A stretch of DNA of 64,000 nt, taken from positions 75,155 to 139,154 of the forward strand of contig CAZGNO010000001.1 in NCBI GenBank assembly GCA_964527785.1. Direction: 5' to 3'. The stretch's first letter is position 1. Every line of letters starts with the position of its first letter. This document shows positions 16,944-25,951 of this stretch, piece after piece. Source of the DNA: JADJXV01 sp964527785 (lineage in GTDB: Bacteria > Bacteroidota > Ignavibacteria > Kapaibacteriales > UBA961). The notes below the pieces were generated by a model. It was not told where the DNA came from. It made no database searches and saw only the letters and a list, made by a program, of their open reading frames with translations. A program made the translations under genes and the position numbers.

Positions 16944-17471
16944 ACGTCTGATAAATAAAAAGTCTGTTCACTGAAATGAAATCACGCTATCACACAACAT
17001 TTTCCATGCCTTAATCTCGTTTTACGATGCAAAACAAAAATAATTGTTGATCAGTTAATCATGCAGAGTACAAACGAATAGCATAGCTCATTCGTTTCTA
17101 TAAATTAGTTCTGTCTTTTCAGTAGGCAAAAATGCTTTTGGGAGTTTTGGTAAATTGTAGGCAATTCTTACCTAATTTGGTCGTGTTTTCCTTACGTTAT
17201 ATCTGCATTTTAGAGTTCAATCATATAAAGTATAGATTAAGTTTTCCCCAACAAAAAAATTCATTGAATTAAGTCGAAAACTTATCTTAATTTTGAGATG
17301 TCGAGCAGCATCGTTTCAGTTGCCCTCCTAATAAAGTTTACAATTGTCCGTGATAGTGTATATTCCAAGCCCTGCCAAAAGTAGGGGCATAGATAATTGT
17401 CAGCTTCTTTGATGATAATGACATTCATTTCGTTCTTACGAAAATTTACTTTTTAATTTATTGAGGTTTCA
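16944..17471. other. Divergent intergenic region upstream of nrdJ, no gene seen
   Basis: About 530 A+T-rich bases. I looked for a cobalamin riboswitch (B12 box) and an NrdR-type box, both plausible before a B12-dependent ribonucleotide reductase, and saw neither. A CAAAAATA at 17035-17042 could be a minus-strand -7 element for the neighbouring membrane protein gene, without a -33 partner. Confidence 0.4.
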
Positions 17472-20400
17472 ATGAATATTCCACGCCGCTTTACGCAATC
17501 CGGCAGTAGCCCTTATTCTCAATTTGAATATACGCGCCGGTCATCCGTCCTCCGAAACCCCGACGGATCACTCGTTTTTAACATGGAAAATATCGAAGTA
17601 CCTTCGCATTGGTCGCAGGTGGCTACCGATATTCTTGCACAGAAATATTTCCGTAAAGCCGGTGTACCGCTCATTGACGAACAGGGTAATCCTGTGCTCG
17701 ATGACAATGGAAAACAAAAGACAGGAAGCGAAAATAATCTTCGCCAAGTAGTGCATCGTCTTGCAGGATGCTGGCGGCATTGGGGAGAAAAATACGGCTA
17801 TTTCGACACAACAGAAGATGCACAGGCATTCTATGATGAGATTGCCTATACCCTTCTCAAGCAAATGACTGCACCAAATTCTCCGCAGTGGTTCAATACC
17901 GGACTGAATTTTGCCTATGGGATTTCAGGTAAACCGCAAGGACACTATTATGTTGACCCTGAAACGGCTGAACTTACCCAGTCAACAGATTCTTATACAC
18001 ATCCTCAGCCCCACGCGTGCGCCAGAAGAAACACTCTTTTGTTTACTGATGAAGGAGTGGTAACAATCGGTTCAGTCGTTGATGAGAATAAAGTTGGTAT
18101 GCGGGTTTTCGACGGGAATCGTTTTGTAAATGTAGTTGCCGTAAAAAATAACGGGGTAAAAAGCGTTTACCGCGCTGTTCTGAAAAACGGTAATTTTATT
18201 GAATTTACGGACGATCACAGAATTTGGAATTCTGACAAACGTCTCAAAGACGGTGGACACTATTCGTGGGGTGAGCTCAGAACTCTTCTCGGCAGAAAAG
18301 TTCAACAGGTAGCAATGAGTGAACCTGTTCACTCATTGCTGGAAGTTTTTAATTCTGAATATGCTAACGGCAGCACAGAATACACATCTAAACAATCTCC
18401 TCTTCATTCTGTTGGGAATGACAGCGAATTTACGTTCAATCACAAACAATCTGAAAAAAACAGTATAGCAAAAGCAGCATTAGCGGGATGGATCATTGGC
18501 GATGGTTACTATGGTAAATACAACAAAAACAATAAAACAACCATGTTCGGTGCCATTACTGTAAATGATGATGAATTTAATTATGTAACCGATTTGTTTA
18601 CAGAAGTATTTGGAGATTATACCGTCGGTGTACGACGCGATGTTGGGGAGCTATACAGAATAGTAAAATTAGATTCCAAACGTGTTGATACATACGTAGA
18701 AGAGTACGAGTTAAATACCACATCTCTCACCGCATCAGTACCGGAGTGTATTTTCAAATCGGGACGTGATGAGCAATACGCCTTCCTCCAAGCTCTATTC
18801 CAAGCGGACGGTTGTGTCAGGGTGCGTAATGAAAACGGACGTAATTCAGGTGATGTAACCTTGACTACTATTTCGGAAGAACTTGCGCATGGAGTGCAGA
18901 TACTGTTATTGAGTCTGGGGATATATTCAACGGTTACCCGTTGCAATGATTCGCGTGAAGACAGGCACAAACCCTACCATGTTTCAATTGCGTATTCTTC
19001 AGAGCGCAAGAAGTTTGAAAATTATGTAAATTTTGTATCGGAAGAAAAAAGATGCAAACTTCAATTGCTCAACGAAACAATTCAAGGAAAAAATAAATAT
19101 TCAACGTCAGAAGAAACAATTGTATCAATTGAGTATATCGGTGAGGAAGAAGTTTTTGATATTCAAACCGAATCTGCTCAGTTTGCCGCAAATGGTGTTA
19201 TTGTGCATAATTGTTTTATCCAATCTGTAGAAGATGATTTGGTAAACGATGGGGGAATTTTCGACCTGATTACCCGTGAAGCACGGATATTTAAGTTTGG
19301 AAGCGGAACCGGCTCGAACTTCTCAAGTTTGCGCAGCAGTGGCGAAAAACTTTCGGGTGGTGGTGCATCATCCGGCTTGATGAGTTTCCTCAAAATCTTC
19401 GACCGTGCGGCAGGAGCAATCAAATCAGGCGGGACCACTCGCCGTGCCGCCAAAATGGTAATCGTCAATATTGACCATCCGGATATAGAAGCATTTATTG
19501 AATGGAAAGCTAAAGAAGAAGAAAAAGTAGCTGCACTCGTAGCAGGTTCTAAAATTAATGCAACATTCCTCCAAGCGATTTTGGACGAAGCAATGACCGG
19601 TGGGGCTGACCGAAAGGAAAATCAACGGTTGAATACACTTATTCAGCGTGCTCTTCATCGAGCTGTACCGCTAAACTATATCCAACGCACGTTGGACTTA
19701 TTGGAACAGGGCTATACAACGCTTAATTTCGATACATTCGATACGCATTACGAGTCGGAAGCATATATTACCGTCAGCGGGCAAAATTCTAATAATTCAG
19801 TGCGCGTTACAAATGAATTTATGCAGGCGGTTATCGAAGACGGGACATGGGATTTGAAATGGCGAACAAAAAAAGGTATTGCAAAAACAGTAAAAGCGCG
19901 CGACTTATGGGCTAAAATAAATATGAGTGCGTGGAAATCCGCCGACCCTGGATTGCAATTCGACACAACGATTAACGAATGGCATACCTGTCCGTCGGAT
20001 GGACGGATAAACGGCTCTAACCCATGTTCAGAATATATGTTTCTCGATGATACGGCATGTAATCTGGCGAGCTTGAACTTAGCGCATTTCGTTGATGAAA
20101 ACGGGAAATTTTTGGTGGAAGACTTCCGTCATGCTACCCGCCTTTGGACAATCGTGCTCGAAATATCGGTGCTGATGGCACAGTTCCCGTCAAAGCAAAT
20201 TGCAAAATTAAGTTATGAATTCCGCACGCTCGGGCTTGGCTACGCTAATCTCGGTACGATTCTCATGACCGACGGCATACCGTATGATTCCCCGAAGGCA
20301 CTCGCAATAGCAGGAGCTATAACTGCCCTTATGACGGGTGAATCATATGCAGCAAGTGCTGAACTTGCACGCGATGTAAAGCCATTTCCTTCTTATGAAA

Positions 20401-22130
20401 AGAATAAGGAAGCAATGCTCCGCGTAATGAGAAATCACCGCCGCGCTGCATATAACGCTCCTTCAAATGAATACGAAAATCTGTCTATTCCACCGGTTGG
20501 AATTAATCCTGAATTCTGCCCTTCGGAGCTTCTCAAAGCCGCACGCAGTTCATGGGACAGCGCAATTGAGCTAGGGGGAAAACACGGATACAGAAACGCT
20601 CAAGTAACTGTAATTGCACCGACAGGGACGATTGGTCTTGTTATGGACTGCGACACAACAGGTATTGAGCCGGATTTTGCAGTGGTTAAATTCAAGAAAC
20701 TTGCCGGAGGCGGATATTTCAAAATCGTAAATCAATCTGTGCGTCGCGCTTTGGTGAATTTGGGATATAATAACCAACAAATTGATGATATTGAAAAGTA
20801 TTGCAAAGGACGCGGAACATTTGTCGGTTGCTCGTCAATTAACCGTCAGAAACTGAAAGAAAAGGGATTTACCGACGAGAAAATTGACATTATCGAGCAA
20901 CAGCTTGATAATGTATTCGACATTAAATTTGCTTTCAATAAATGGGCTTTAGGTGATGAATTCTGTCATTCGCTGGGATTTACCGACGAACAGTTAAATG
21001 ATTTTTCATTCGATATGCTTCGTCAGCTAGGATTTAGTAAGGACGAAATTGAAATTGCGAACGACTATGTATGCGGCACAATGATGATAGAAGGTGCACC
21101 GCATCTTAAAGACGAGCATCTGCCGATTTTCGATTGCGCAAATAAATGCGGCAGAAAAGGTCAGCGTTATATTCAGTACATGGCTCACGTCAGAATGATG
21201 GCTGCTGCCCAACCGTTTATTTCCGGTGCAATCTCTAAAACGGTAAATATGCCTGCCGATGCAAGTGTGGAAGACGTGGGTAATGTGTATATGGAATCAT
21301 GGAAATTGATGGTAAAGGCGATTGCGCTCTACCGCGACGGCTCGAAACTCTCACAACCGCTTAATTCTTCTAATGATAGTGACTTGGATGAAGTGATCAT
21401 GCTCGGCGATGAAGACACATTAGACGAAACACTCGGACAAAAAGAAGTACAGGAGCGAATAATAGAGCGTGTGTATCACCGCGCCGAACGACGTCGCCTC
21501 CCGAAAAAACGCAAAGGACATGTACGCGAGGCATACGTAGGCGGACACAAAGTATTCCTTCGTACAGGAGAATTTGAAGACGGGACACTTGGTGAAATTT
21601 TCATTGATATGTACAAGGAAGGCGCATCGTTCAAGGGGTTGATGAACTGTTTTGCAGTGCTTGCCTCGAAGGCATTGCAATATGGTATTCCGCTTGAGGA
21701 ACTGGTGGATTCATTCACTTTCACGCGTTTCGAACCGGCAGGACCTGTACAAGGACACGAATCTATCAAAAACTCAACGTCGGTTCTGGATTATATCTTC
21801 CGTTCACTTGGTTATGATTATCTCAACCGTACTGATTTTGTTCATGTAAAAGCTGTGGATGAGGTTCCGTCCAAGCCGCCGGTGGTATTACCCAAAGGAC
21901 ATCAGCTAAAAGCCGAAGAGTCTGTAAATCTTACATTGGACTTTGCGGATTCTGCCCGTGCAGCAGCAAAAGTATCCGGCGGCGGAAATGGCTCGCTTAC
22001 TAAAGTGTATGAAGCGAAAACAAAGGGCTATACGGGTGAGCAGTGTTCTAATTGCAGTTCGATGCGGGTGAAGCGTAATGGAAGCTGCACCGTGTGCGAA
22101 GATTGCGGGACGACCAGCGGGTGTTCGTAA
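17472..22130 (+). CDS. nrdJ: Adenosylcobalamin-dependent (class II) ribonucleotide reductase with intein
   Basis: A 1552-residue precursor of class II ribonucleotide reductase, which makes dNTPs using adenosylcobalamin and does not need oxygen. Removing the intein (residues 183-580) leaves 1154 residues, normal for the long NrdJ type. Catalytic residues are visible: N850, C852 and E854 in NPCSE (452/454/456 after splicing), and the redox Cys of HAC|F exactly at the splice site (C581). The C-terminus adds a TSCPD-like domain and a Cys-rich tail (CSNCSS...CTVCEDC) over the last 31 residues for reduction by thioredoxin-like partners. It is monocistronic with a strong terminator. Confidence 0.95.
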   Translation: MNIPRRFTQSGSSPYSQFEYTRRSSVLRNPDGSLVFNMENIEVPSHWSQVATDILAQKYFRKAGVPLIDEQGNPVLDDNGKQKTGSENNLRQVVHRLAGCWRHWGEKYGYFDTTEDAQAFYDEIAYTLLKQMTAPNSPQWFNTGLNFAYGISGKPQGHYYVDPETAELTQSTDSYTHPQPHACARRNTLLFTDEGVVTIGSVVDENKVGMRVFDGNRFVNVVAVKNNGVKSVYRAVLKNGNFIEFTDDHRIWNSDKRLKDGGHYSWGELRTLLGRKVQQVAMSEPVHSLLEVFNSEYANGSTEYTSKQSPLHSVGNDSEFTFNHKQSEKNSIAKAALAGWIIGDGYYGKYNKNNKTTMFGAITVNDDEFNYVTDLFTEVFGDYTVGVRRDVGELYRIVKLDSKRVDTYVEEYELNTTSLTASVPECIFKSGRDEQYAFLQALFQADGCVRVRNENGRNSGDVTLTTISEELAHGVQILLLSLGIYSTVTRCNDSREDRHKPYHVSIAYSSERKKFENYVNFVSEEKRCKLQLLNETIQGKNKYSTSEETIVSIEYIGEEEVFDIQTESAQFAANGVIVHNCFIQSVEDDLVNDGGIFDLITREARIFKFGSGTGSNFSSLRSSGEKLSGGGASSGLMSFLKIFDRAAGAIKSGGTTRRAAKMVIVNIDHPDIEAFIEWKAKEEEKVAALVAGSKINATFLQAILDEAMTGGADRKENQRLNTLIQRALHRAVPLNYIQRTLDLLEQGYTTLNFDTFDTHYESEAYITVSGQNSNNSVRVTNEFMQAVIEDGTWDLKWRTKKGIAKTVKARDLWAKINMSAWKSADPGLQFDTTINEWHTCPSDGRINGSNPCSEYMFLDDTACNLASLNLAHFVDENGKFLVEDFRHATRLWTIVLEISVLMAQFPSKQIAKLSYEFRTLGLGYANLGTILMTDGIPYDSPKALAIAGAITALMTGESYAASAELARDVKPFPSYEKNKEAMLRVMRNHRRAAYNAPSNEYENLSIPPVGINPEFCPSELLKAARSSWDSAIELGGKHGYRNAQVTVIAPTGTIGLVMDCDTTGIEPDFAVVKFKKLAGGGYFKIVNQSVRRALVNLGYNNQQIDDIEKYCKGRGTFVGCSSINRQKLKEKGFTDEKIDIIEQQLDNVFDIKFAFNKWALGDEFCHSLGFTDEQLNDFSFDMLRQLGFSKDEIEIANDYVCGTMMIEGAPHLKDEHLPIFDCANKCGRKGQRYIQYMAHVRMMAAAQPFISGAISKTVNMPADASVEDVGNVYMESWKLMVKAIALYRDGSKLSQPLNSSNDSDLDEVIMLGDEDTLDETLGQKEVQERIIERVYHRAERRRLPKKRKGHVREAYVGGHKVFLRTGEFEDGTLGEIFIDMYKEGASFKGLMNCFAVLASKALQYGIPLEELVDSFTFTRFEPAGPVQGHESIKNSTSVLDYIFRSLGYDYLNRTDFVHVKAVDEVPSKPPVVLPKGHQLKAEESVNLTLDFADSARAAAKVSGGGNGSLTKVYEAKTKGYTGEQCSNCSSMRVKRNGSCTVCEDCGTTSGCS
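18018..19211 (+). other. LAGLIDADG intein inserted in NrdJ (398 residues)
   Basis: The intein runs from Cys183 (CARRNTLLFTDEG) to His579-Asn580 (GVIVHN), followed by extein Cys581. Splicing block B is GNFIEFTDDHRIWN. The endonuclease domain has two LAGLIDADG-type helices: LAGWIIGDGYYG and LQALFQADGCVR. The terminal block F reads VFDIQTESAQFAANGVIVHN. All residues needed for protein splicing (N-terminal Cys, block B TxxH, penultimate His, terminal Asn, extein +1 Cys) are present, and the second Asp of each LAGLIDADG helix is retained, so it may still be a functional homing endonuclease. Confidence 0.95.
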
Positions 22131-22154
22131 AAACAAGTAGCTGAGTGAAATATG

Positions 22155-22195
22155 AAAAGCGGCAGTTCCGTGAGTGGGACTGCCGCTTTTTTTGT
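22155..22195 (+). terminator. Rho-independent terminator of nrdJ
   Basis: AAAAGCGGCAGT at 22155-22166 pairs with ACTGCCGCTTTT at 22179-22190, followed by more T. Confidence 0.9.
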
Positions 22196-22378
22196 TATTC
22201 ACGGTTTGCTTAGTAAAGTTATTCTTTATTCATCAATATTCTAAAACTCCTGATGCTTCACATCTTGCTATAATGCCGCACACCTTTCCCTTCCCGCATT
22301 TTTCGTATATTGCACCTAAAAACAACACACTAACCTGATTTTATAGGTGCAGTTGCTGCCCTTCTATTCCGAAAAACT

Positions 22379-23767
22379 ATGTTTGAATTACCTATTCTTA
22401 ACCAATCATTTGAGGATGAAGGTATAGAATTGTCTTCTCCCTCTGCTCCAGAACGCAAACTCTACGTGGAAACCTACGGCTGTCAAATGAACGTAAACGA
22501 CTCCGAAATTGTAAAAGGAGTGATGAACAATAGCGGCTACGCAATTACAGACAAGCCCGATGATGCTGATGTAATCCTCCTGAATACATGCGCTGTCCGT
22601 GATAATGCCGAGCGTAAAATCCACGAACGCCTCGACCATTTGAAGTATTATAAAAAGCGGAACAGTGATTTGGTCGTAGGTGTTTTGGGCTGTATGGCAG
22701 AGCGTCTTCGAGGGGATTTACTGGAGAAAAAACTGGTGGATGTGGTCGTAGGGCCTGACGAGTATCGAAGTGTACCCGAACTGGTAAGCAGGGCGTTTAC
22801 AGGCGAGAAAGGAATTGCGGTAAAGCTAAGCCGTGTTGAAACGTATGACGATATTCTACCACTCCGAACCGATGGTATTTCTGCCTGGGTTTCGATTATG
22901 CGCGGCTGCGATAAGTTCTGTACATTTTGCGTAGTGCCATTCACTCGCGGACGGGAACGCTCACGGACACTGGATTCGGTGGTGAATGAACTTAGAATAC
23001 TGCAGGATAGCGGATTCAAGGAAGCAACTCTGCTTGGGCAAAACGTAAACAGTTACCGTGATGAACAGACAAGCAAAGACTTTGCAGATTTGCTGGCTGC
23101 ATCAGCGCGCGCTGTTCCCGAAATGCGTATTCGATACACAACGTCCCATCCGCAAGATATGAGCGATAAACTCATCGAAACTATGGCGGAATTTGATAAT
23201 ATTTGCAAATATGTTCACTTGCCGGTGCAGTCCGGTTCGGATAGGATTTTGAAATTGATGAATCGTACCTATACGGTAGAACATTATCTGGAACGTATGA
23301 GAAAAATAAAAGAATTAATGCCGAATTGCGCTCTTTCGACGGATATAATTGTAGGATTCCCCACCGAAACAGAAGAAGATAACGAAGCAACTATCGAACT
23401 GATGCAACAGGTTCGGTACGACGGTGCATATATGTACAAATACTCCCCACGTGAAAAAACCAAAGCATGGAAAATGGGAGACGATGTACCGGATGATGTG
23501 AAAACAGAACGCCTTAACCGTATAATAGAAAAACAAAGAATCGTTTCAGGTGAGCTTAATCAACTGACCTTAGGGACAGTTGAAAAGGTATTGGTAGAGG
23601 GACCCAGCAAGAAAACCCCTACCGAGTGGCAAGGACGCACAGACTCAAACAAAATCGTAATTTTTACTCATAATGAATTTGGCGGGTATATTGTGGGTGA
23701 TATTATTCCTGTGAAAATCAATCGTGCTAATTCTGCTACGATGTTTGGGGATATAGTGCCACACTAA
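22379..23767 (+). CDS. miaB: tRNA-2-methylthio-N6-dimethylallyladenosine synthase
   Basis: A 462-residue radical-SAM methylthiotransferase that adds the 2-methylthio group to i6A37 of tRNAs reading UNN codons. The N-terminal UPF0004 domain binds one [4Fe-4S] cluster through Cys35 (YGCQMN), Cys71 (NTCAVR) and Cys105 (LGCMAE). The radical-SAM domain holds the CxxxCxxC motif at Cys177, Cys181 and Cys184 (RGCDKFCTFC), followed by VVPFTRGRERSR. A TRAM RNA-binding domain closes the protein (about 390-460). It is complete and ends 19 bases before the ATPase cassette. Confidence 0.96.
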   Translation: MFELPILNQSFEDEGIELSSPSAPERKLYVETYGCQMNVNDSEIVKGVMNNSGYAITDKPDDADVILLNTCAVRDNAERKIHERLDHLKYYKKRNSDLVVGVLGCMAERLRGDLLEKKLVDVVVGPDEYRSVPELVSRAFTGEKGIAVKLSRVETYDDILPLRTDGISAWVSIMRGCDKFCTFCVVPFTRGRERSRTLDSVVNELRILQDSGFKEATLLGQNVNSYRDEQTSKDFADLLAASARAVPEMRIRYTTSHPQDMSDKLIETMAEFDNICKYVHLPVQSGSDRILKLMNRTYTVEHYLERMRKIKELMPNCALSTDIIVGFPTETEEDNEATIELMQQVRYDGAYMYKYSPREKTKAWKMGDDVPDDVKTERLNRIIEKQRIVSGELNQLTLGTVEKVLVEGPSKKTPTEWQGRTDSNKIVIFTHNEFGGYIVGDIIPVKINRANSATMFGDIVPH

Positions 23768-23786
23768 TATAACTATAGAAAATACT

Positions 23787-24938
23787 ATGAAAACAATAAT
23801 TAATGAGTTGACCATCAAGAACTTTAAGTCTATTAAGGAAATAAAGCTTGATTGTAAGCAGGTGAATATTTTTATTGGGAAGCCTAACACGGGGAAGTCT
23901 AATATTCTTGAGGCGATTTCATTGCTTTCGGGGGATATGGCTGTAAAAACAAAGTTTTTGGAAGGGAAGGTATATTATGAAAAAGTAAGTGATCTTTTTA
24001 ATATGTTGGATACATCCCGCCCGGTTTCAGTAGAAAGCAATATTGGCGATGCACAAATTTCATTTTTTCCAAACGATGGGTTGTTTGGATATTTTGCAGA
24101 TAATAATGGTCTTAATCATATGCAAAATACGCGTAGCTTTTCTTCTTCAAAAGAAGCATTTAAAAGTTTTATAGATCAAAAGAGTAAAGCGGAAGAAGAA
24201 ACAAATAAAATTTATGCTTCAGAAAATGCATTGGATTATACGAACAGTCAAAAAGTTTTTGTACATAGCGGTTCCTATTTTAGTAGCATAATCGGAAAAG
24301 ATGGCTTAGTACTTATGGTTTCAGATTCTATTCGGAGTACAGGTATACGTAGCTATCATTATAAGCGTTTAACCAATCATGGTAATACTGAAATTGGTTA
24401 TCTTTTACCGCCTTATGGTGACAATTTATTGGAAGTATTGCAGCATACGCCTAAGTTGCAAGAAATAATAGTTGATTTCTTAAAACCATTCGGCTTTGAC
24501 ATAGTACTTGTATTTGATGATCCTAAGGAAAATAAAATTAAGATTCAGAAAAGATCCGGCGCATTTCATGTACAATTATCATATTCCCTAATAGCTGATA
24601 CTTTCCAAAGAATGATATTTCATCTGGCAGCAATCTATTCAAATAGAGACTCAGTAATATTATTCGAAGAACCTGAAGCGCATACGTATGCGCCTTATCA
24701 AAGCTTTTTGGTTGATGAAATTTTAGCAGACGAGCAAAACCAGTATTTTATAACTACACATAGCGATGGTATTTTCGATTCCCTACTTCGCGAGGCAACG
24801 GAGAAGGTAGCCGTATTTATAGTAGGATATGATGATTCTCAAACTAAAATCAGACCACTCACCGATGAAGAGGTTAGTGATTATTTAACTGGCTATGCAA
24901 GTATCTTTCAAAATCTTGACGGATATAGTGTTACATGA
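23787..24938 (+). CDS. AAA (SMC/ABC-like, AAA_15/AAA_21 type) ATPase
   Basis: A 383-residue ATPase of the OLD-like/COG1106 group. It has an N-terminal strand pair (INELTIKNFKSIKEI), Walker A GKPNTGKS at 31-38, a helical insertion (about 75-200), an ABC-like signature LSYSLIADTFQRMIFHLAAI, Walker B VILFEEPEAH at 290-299 with Glu295 as probable catalytic base, and a switch-His TTHSDG near 325. No TOPRIM domain is attached. The next gene overlaps by four bases (ATGA), indicating a two-gene unit. The pair is more A+T-rich than its housekeeping neighbours and interrupts the miaB-yraN interval. ATPases of this kind commonly serve in anti-phage systems; that role is inferred. Confidence 0.82.
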   Translation: MKTIINELTIKNFKSIKEIKLDCKQVNIFIGKPNTGKSNILEAISLLSGDMAVKTKFLEGKVYYEKVSDLFNMLDTSRPVSVESNIGDAQISFFPNDGLFGYFADNNGLNHMQNTRSFSSSKEAFKSFIDQKSKAEEETNKIYASENALDYTNSQKVFVHSGSYFSSIIGKDGLVLMVSDSIRSTGIRSYHYKRLTNHGNTEIGYLLPPYGDNLLEVLQHTPKLQEIIVDFLKPFGFDIVLVFDDPKENKIKIQKRSGAFHVQLSYSLIADTFQRMIFHLAAIYSNRDSVILFEEPEAHTYAPYQSFLVDEILADEQNQYFITTHSDGIFDSLLREATEKVAVFIVGYDDSQTKIRPLTDEEVSDYLTGYASIFQNLDGYSVT

Positions 24939-25465
24939 ATACAAGCCCAAAACCGATACTCTATCCTGAATGTTTTTTCGATACATTAATTATTGAAATC
25001 CTGACAGATTCTTTTGAGTGGAAGCATAATAGTGAATTTCAACACGTAAATGGAACAGAAGTTTTTGTTGTAATGGAAAAAAGAGGTGACCTTGAAATCA
25101 CTGTCGGATTCTTTGACAAAAATAAAAAAGGATTGAAAACTAATAAATTTATGAGTGATTTTTCACTTAGTGAGGAAAAGGATGGCGTGCAATGGCTTAA
25201 ACACTCAACCCTTCCAAATCAGCACGTTTTCTATATTAAAGAAGGAATTGAAAAATGGATTTTAGATACTGCAAAGAGTTTATCAATATCACCGTTGATT
25301 TATAGTATCCCCGAAGAACTTGATACGTTCAAAAATAGAACTAAGAGATTAAAAATTTCAGAGGATATAGAAATGTCAAATTTTATCAAAGCAATTATCA
25401 CAGCAAATCCTCCACAGATTATAACACTACGTGAATTTATTGTAGCTGTATTCGGTAAACAATAA
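24935..25465 (+). CDS. Small partner protein of the AAA ATPase, possibly TOPRIM-like
   Basis: A 176-residue protein that starts inside the ATPase stop codon (ATGA overlap), so translation is coupled. No family is recognised with confidence. The N-terminus has an acidic strand-helix unit (YPECFFDTLIIEILTDSF), then strands (GTEVFVVMEK, LEITVGFFDKNKKG), which could be the E...D arrangement of a TOPRIM or DUF4276/DUF4435-like nuclease domain; the second acidic pair expected of TOPRIM is not clear. The C-terminus is helical. A nuclease or toxin partner would fit the context, but this is inference. Confidence 0.6.
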   Translation: MNTSPKPILYPECFFDTLIIEILTDSFEWKHNSEFQHVNGTEVFVVMEKRGDLEITVGFFDKNKKGLKTNKFMSDFSLSEEKDGVQWLKHSTLPNQHVFYIKEGIEKWILDTAKSLSISPLIYSIPEELDTFKNRTKRLKISEDIEMSNFIKAIITANPPQIITLREFIVAVFGKQ

Positions 25466-25493
25466 CCAATTCAATAACTAAGAACAGCCATCT

Positions 25494-25859
25494 ATGCCCG
25501 AACAACCAAACCAACGCGAAAAAGGCGCAATAGCCGAAGATGCAGCCGTAGAATTTCTTAAAGAAAAGGGCTTCAAAATCGTAAAGCGAAACTTTCATTT
25601 TGGGCGTGACGGTGAAATTGATATTATTGCCCGTGACAAGGATGTACTTGTTTTTATTGAAGTAAAAGCACGGGCAAGTGATGTTTACGGTTCACCCGAA
25701 TCCTCGATTACACCAAGCAAAATGAAAGTTATCAGGAGAACCGCCGAGGGGTATCTATACATAAATAAAATTAGTAATGTAGAATGCAGGTTTGATGTCA
25801 TTGCACTTGACTACACACAAAGACCTCCTGAAATCCGCCATTTAATTAACGCGTTCTAG
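25494..25859 (+). CDS. yraN: UPF0102 family (YraN-like) endonuclease-fold protein
   Basis: A 121-residue protein of the YraN/UPF0102 family, a PD-(D/E)xK-like fold related to Holliday-junction resolvases. Visible are GAIAEDAAVEFLKEKGF (12-28), the catalytic core GRDGEIDIIARD (43-54) and VFIEVKAR (60-67), and the family motif SSITPSKMKVIRRTAEGYL. Function is not proven; a role in DNA processing or competence has been proposed. It lies 28 bases after the ATPase cassette. Confidence 0.9.
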   Translation: MPEQPNQREKGAIAEDAAVEFLKEKGFKIVKRNFHFGRDGEIDIIARDKDVLVFIEVKARASDVYGSPESSITPSKMKVIRRTAEGYLYINKISNVECRFDVIALDYTQRPPEIRHLINAF

Positions 25860-25951
25860 CAGGCCAGACTGAAAAGTTCCGTTTATATATTTCAGCATAG
25901 CAATTTTTAATAAAATTATCCTCGTTTTATACACATTTCTCTGAATTATAT

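Noticed and set aside
16944..17471. Cobalamin riboswitch upstream of nrdJ
   Set aside because: No B12-box-like GCCACTG sequence or expected stems are visible.
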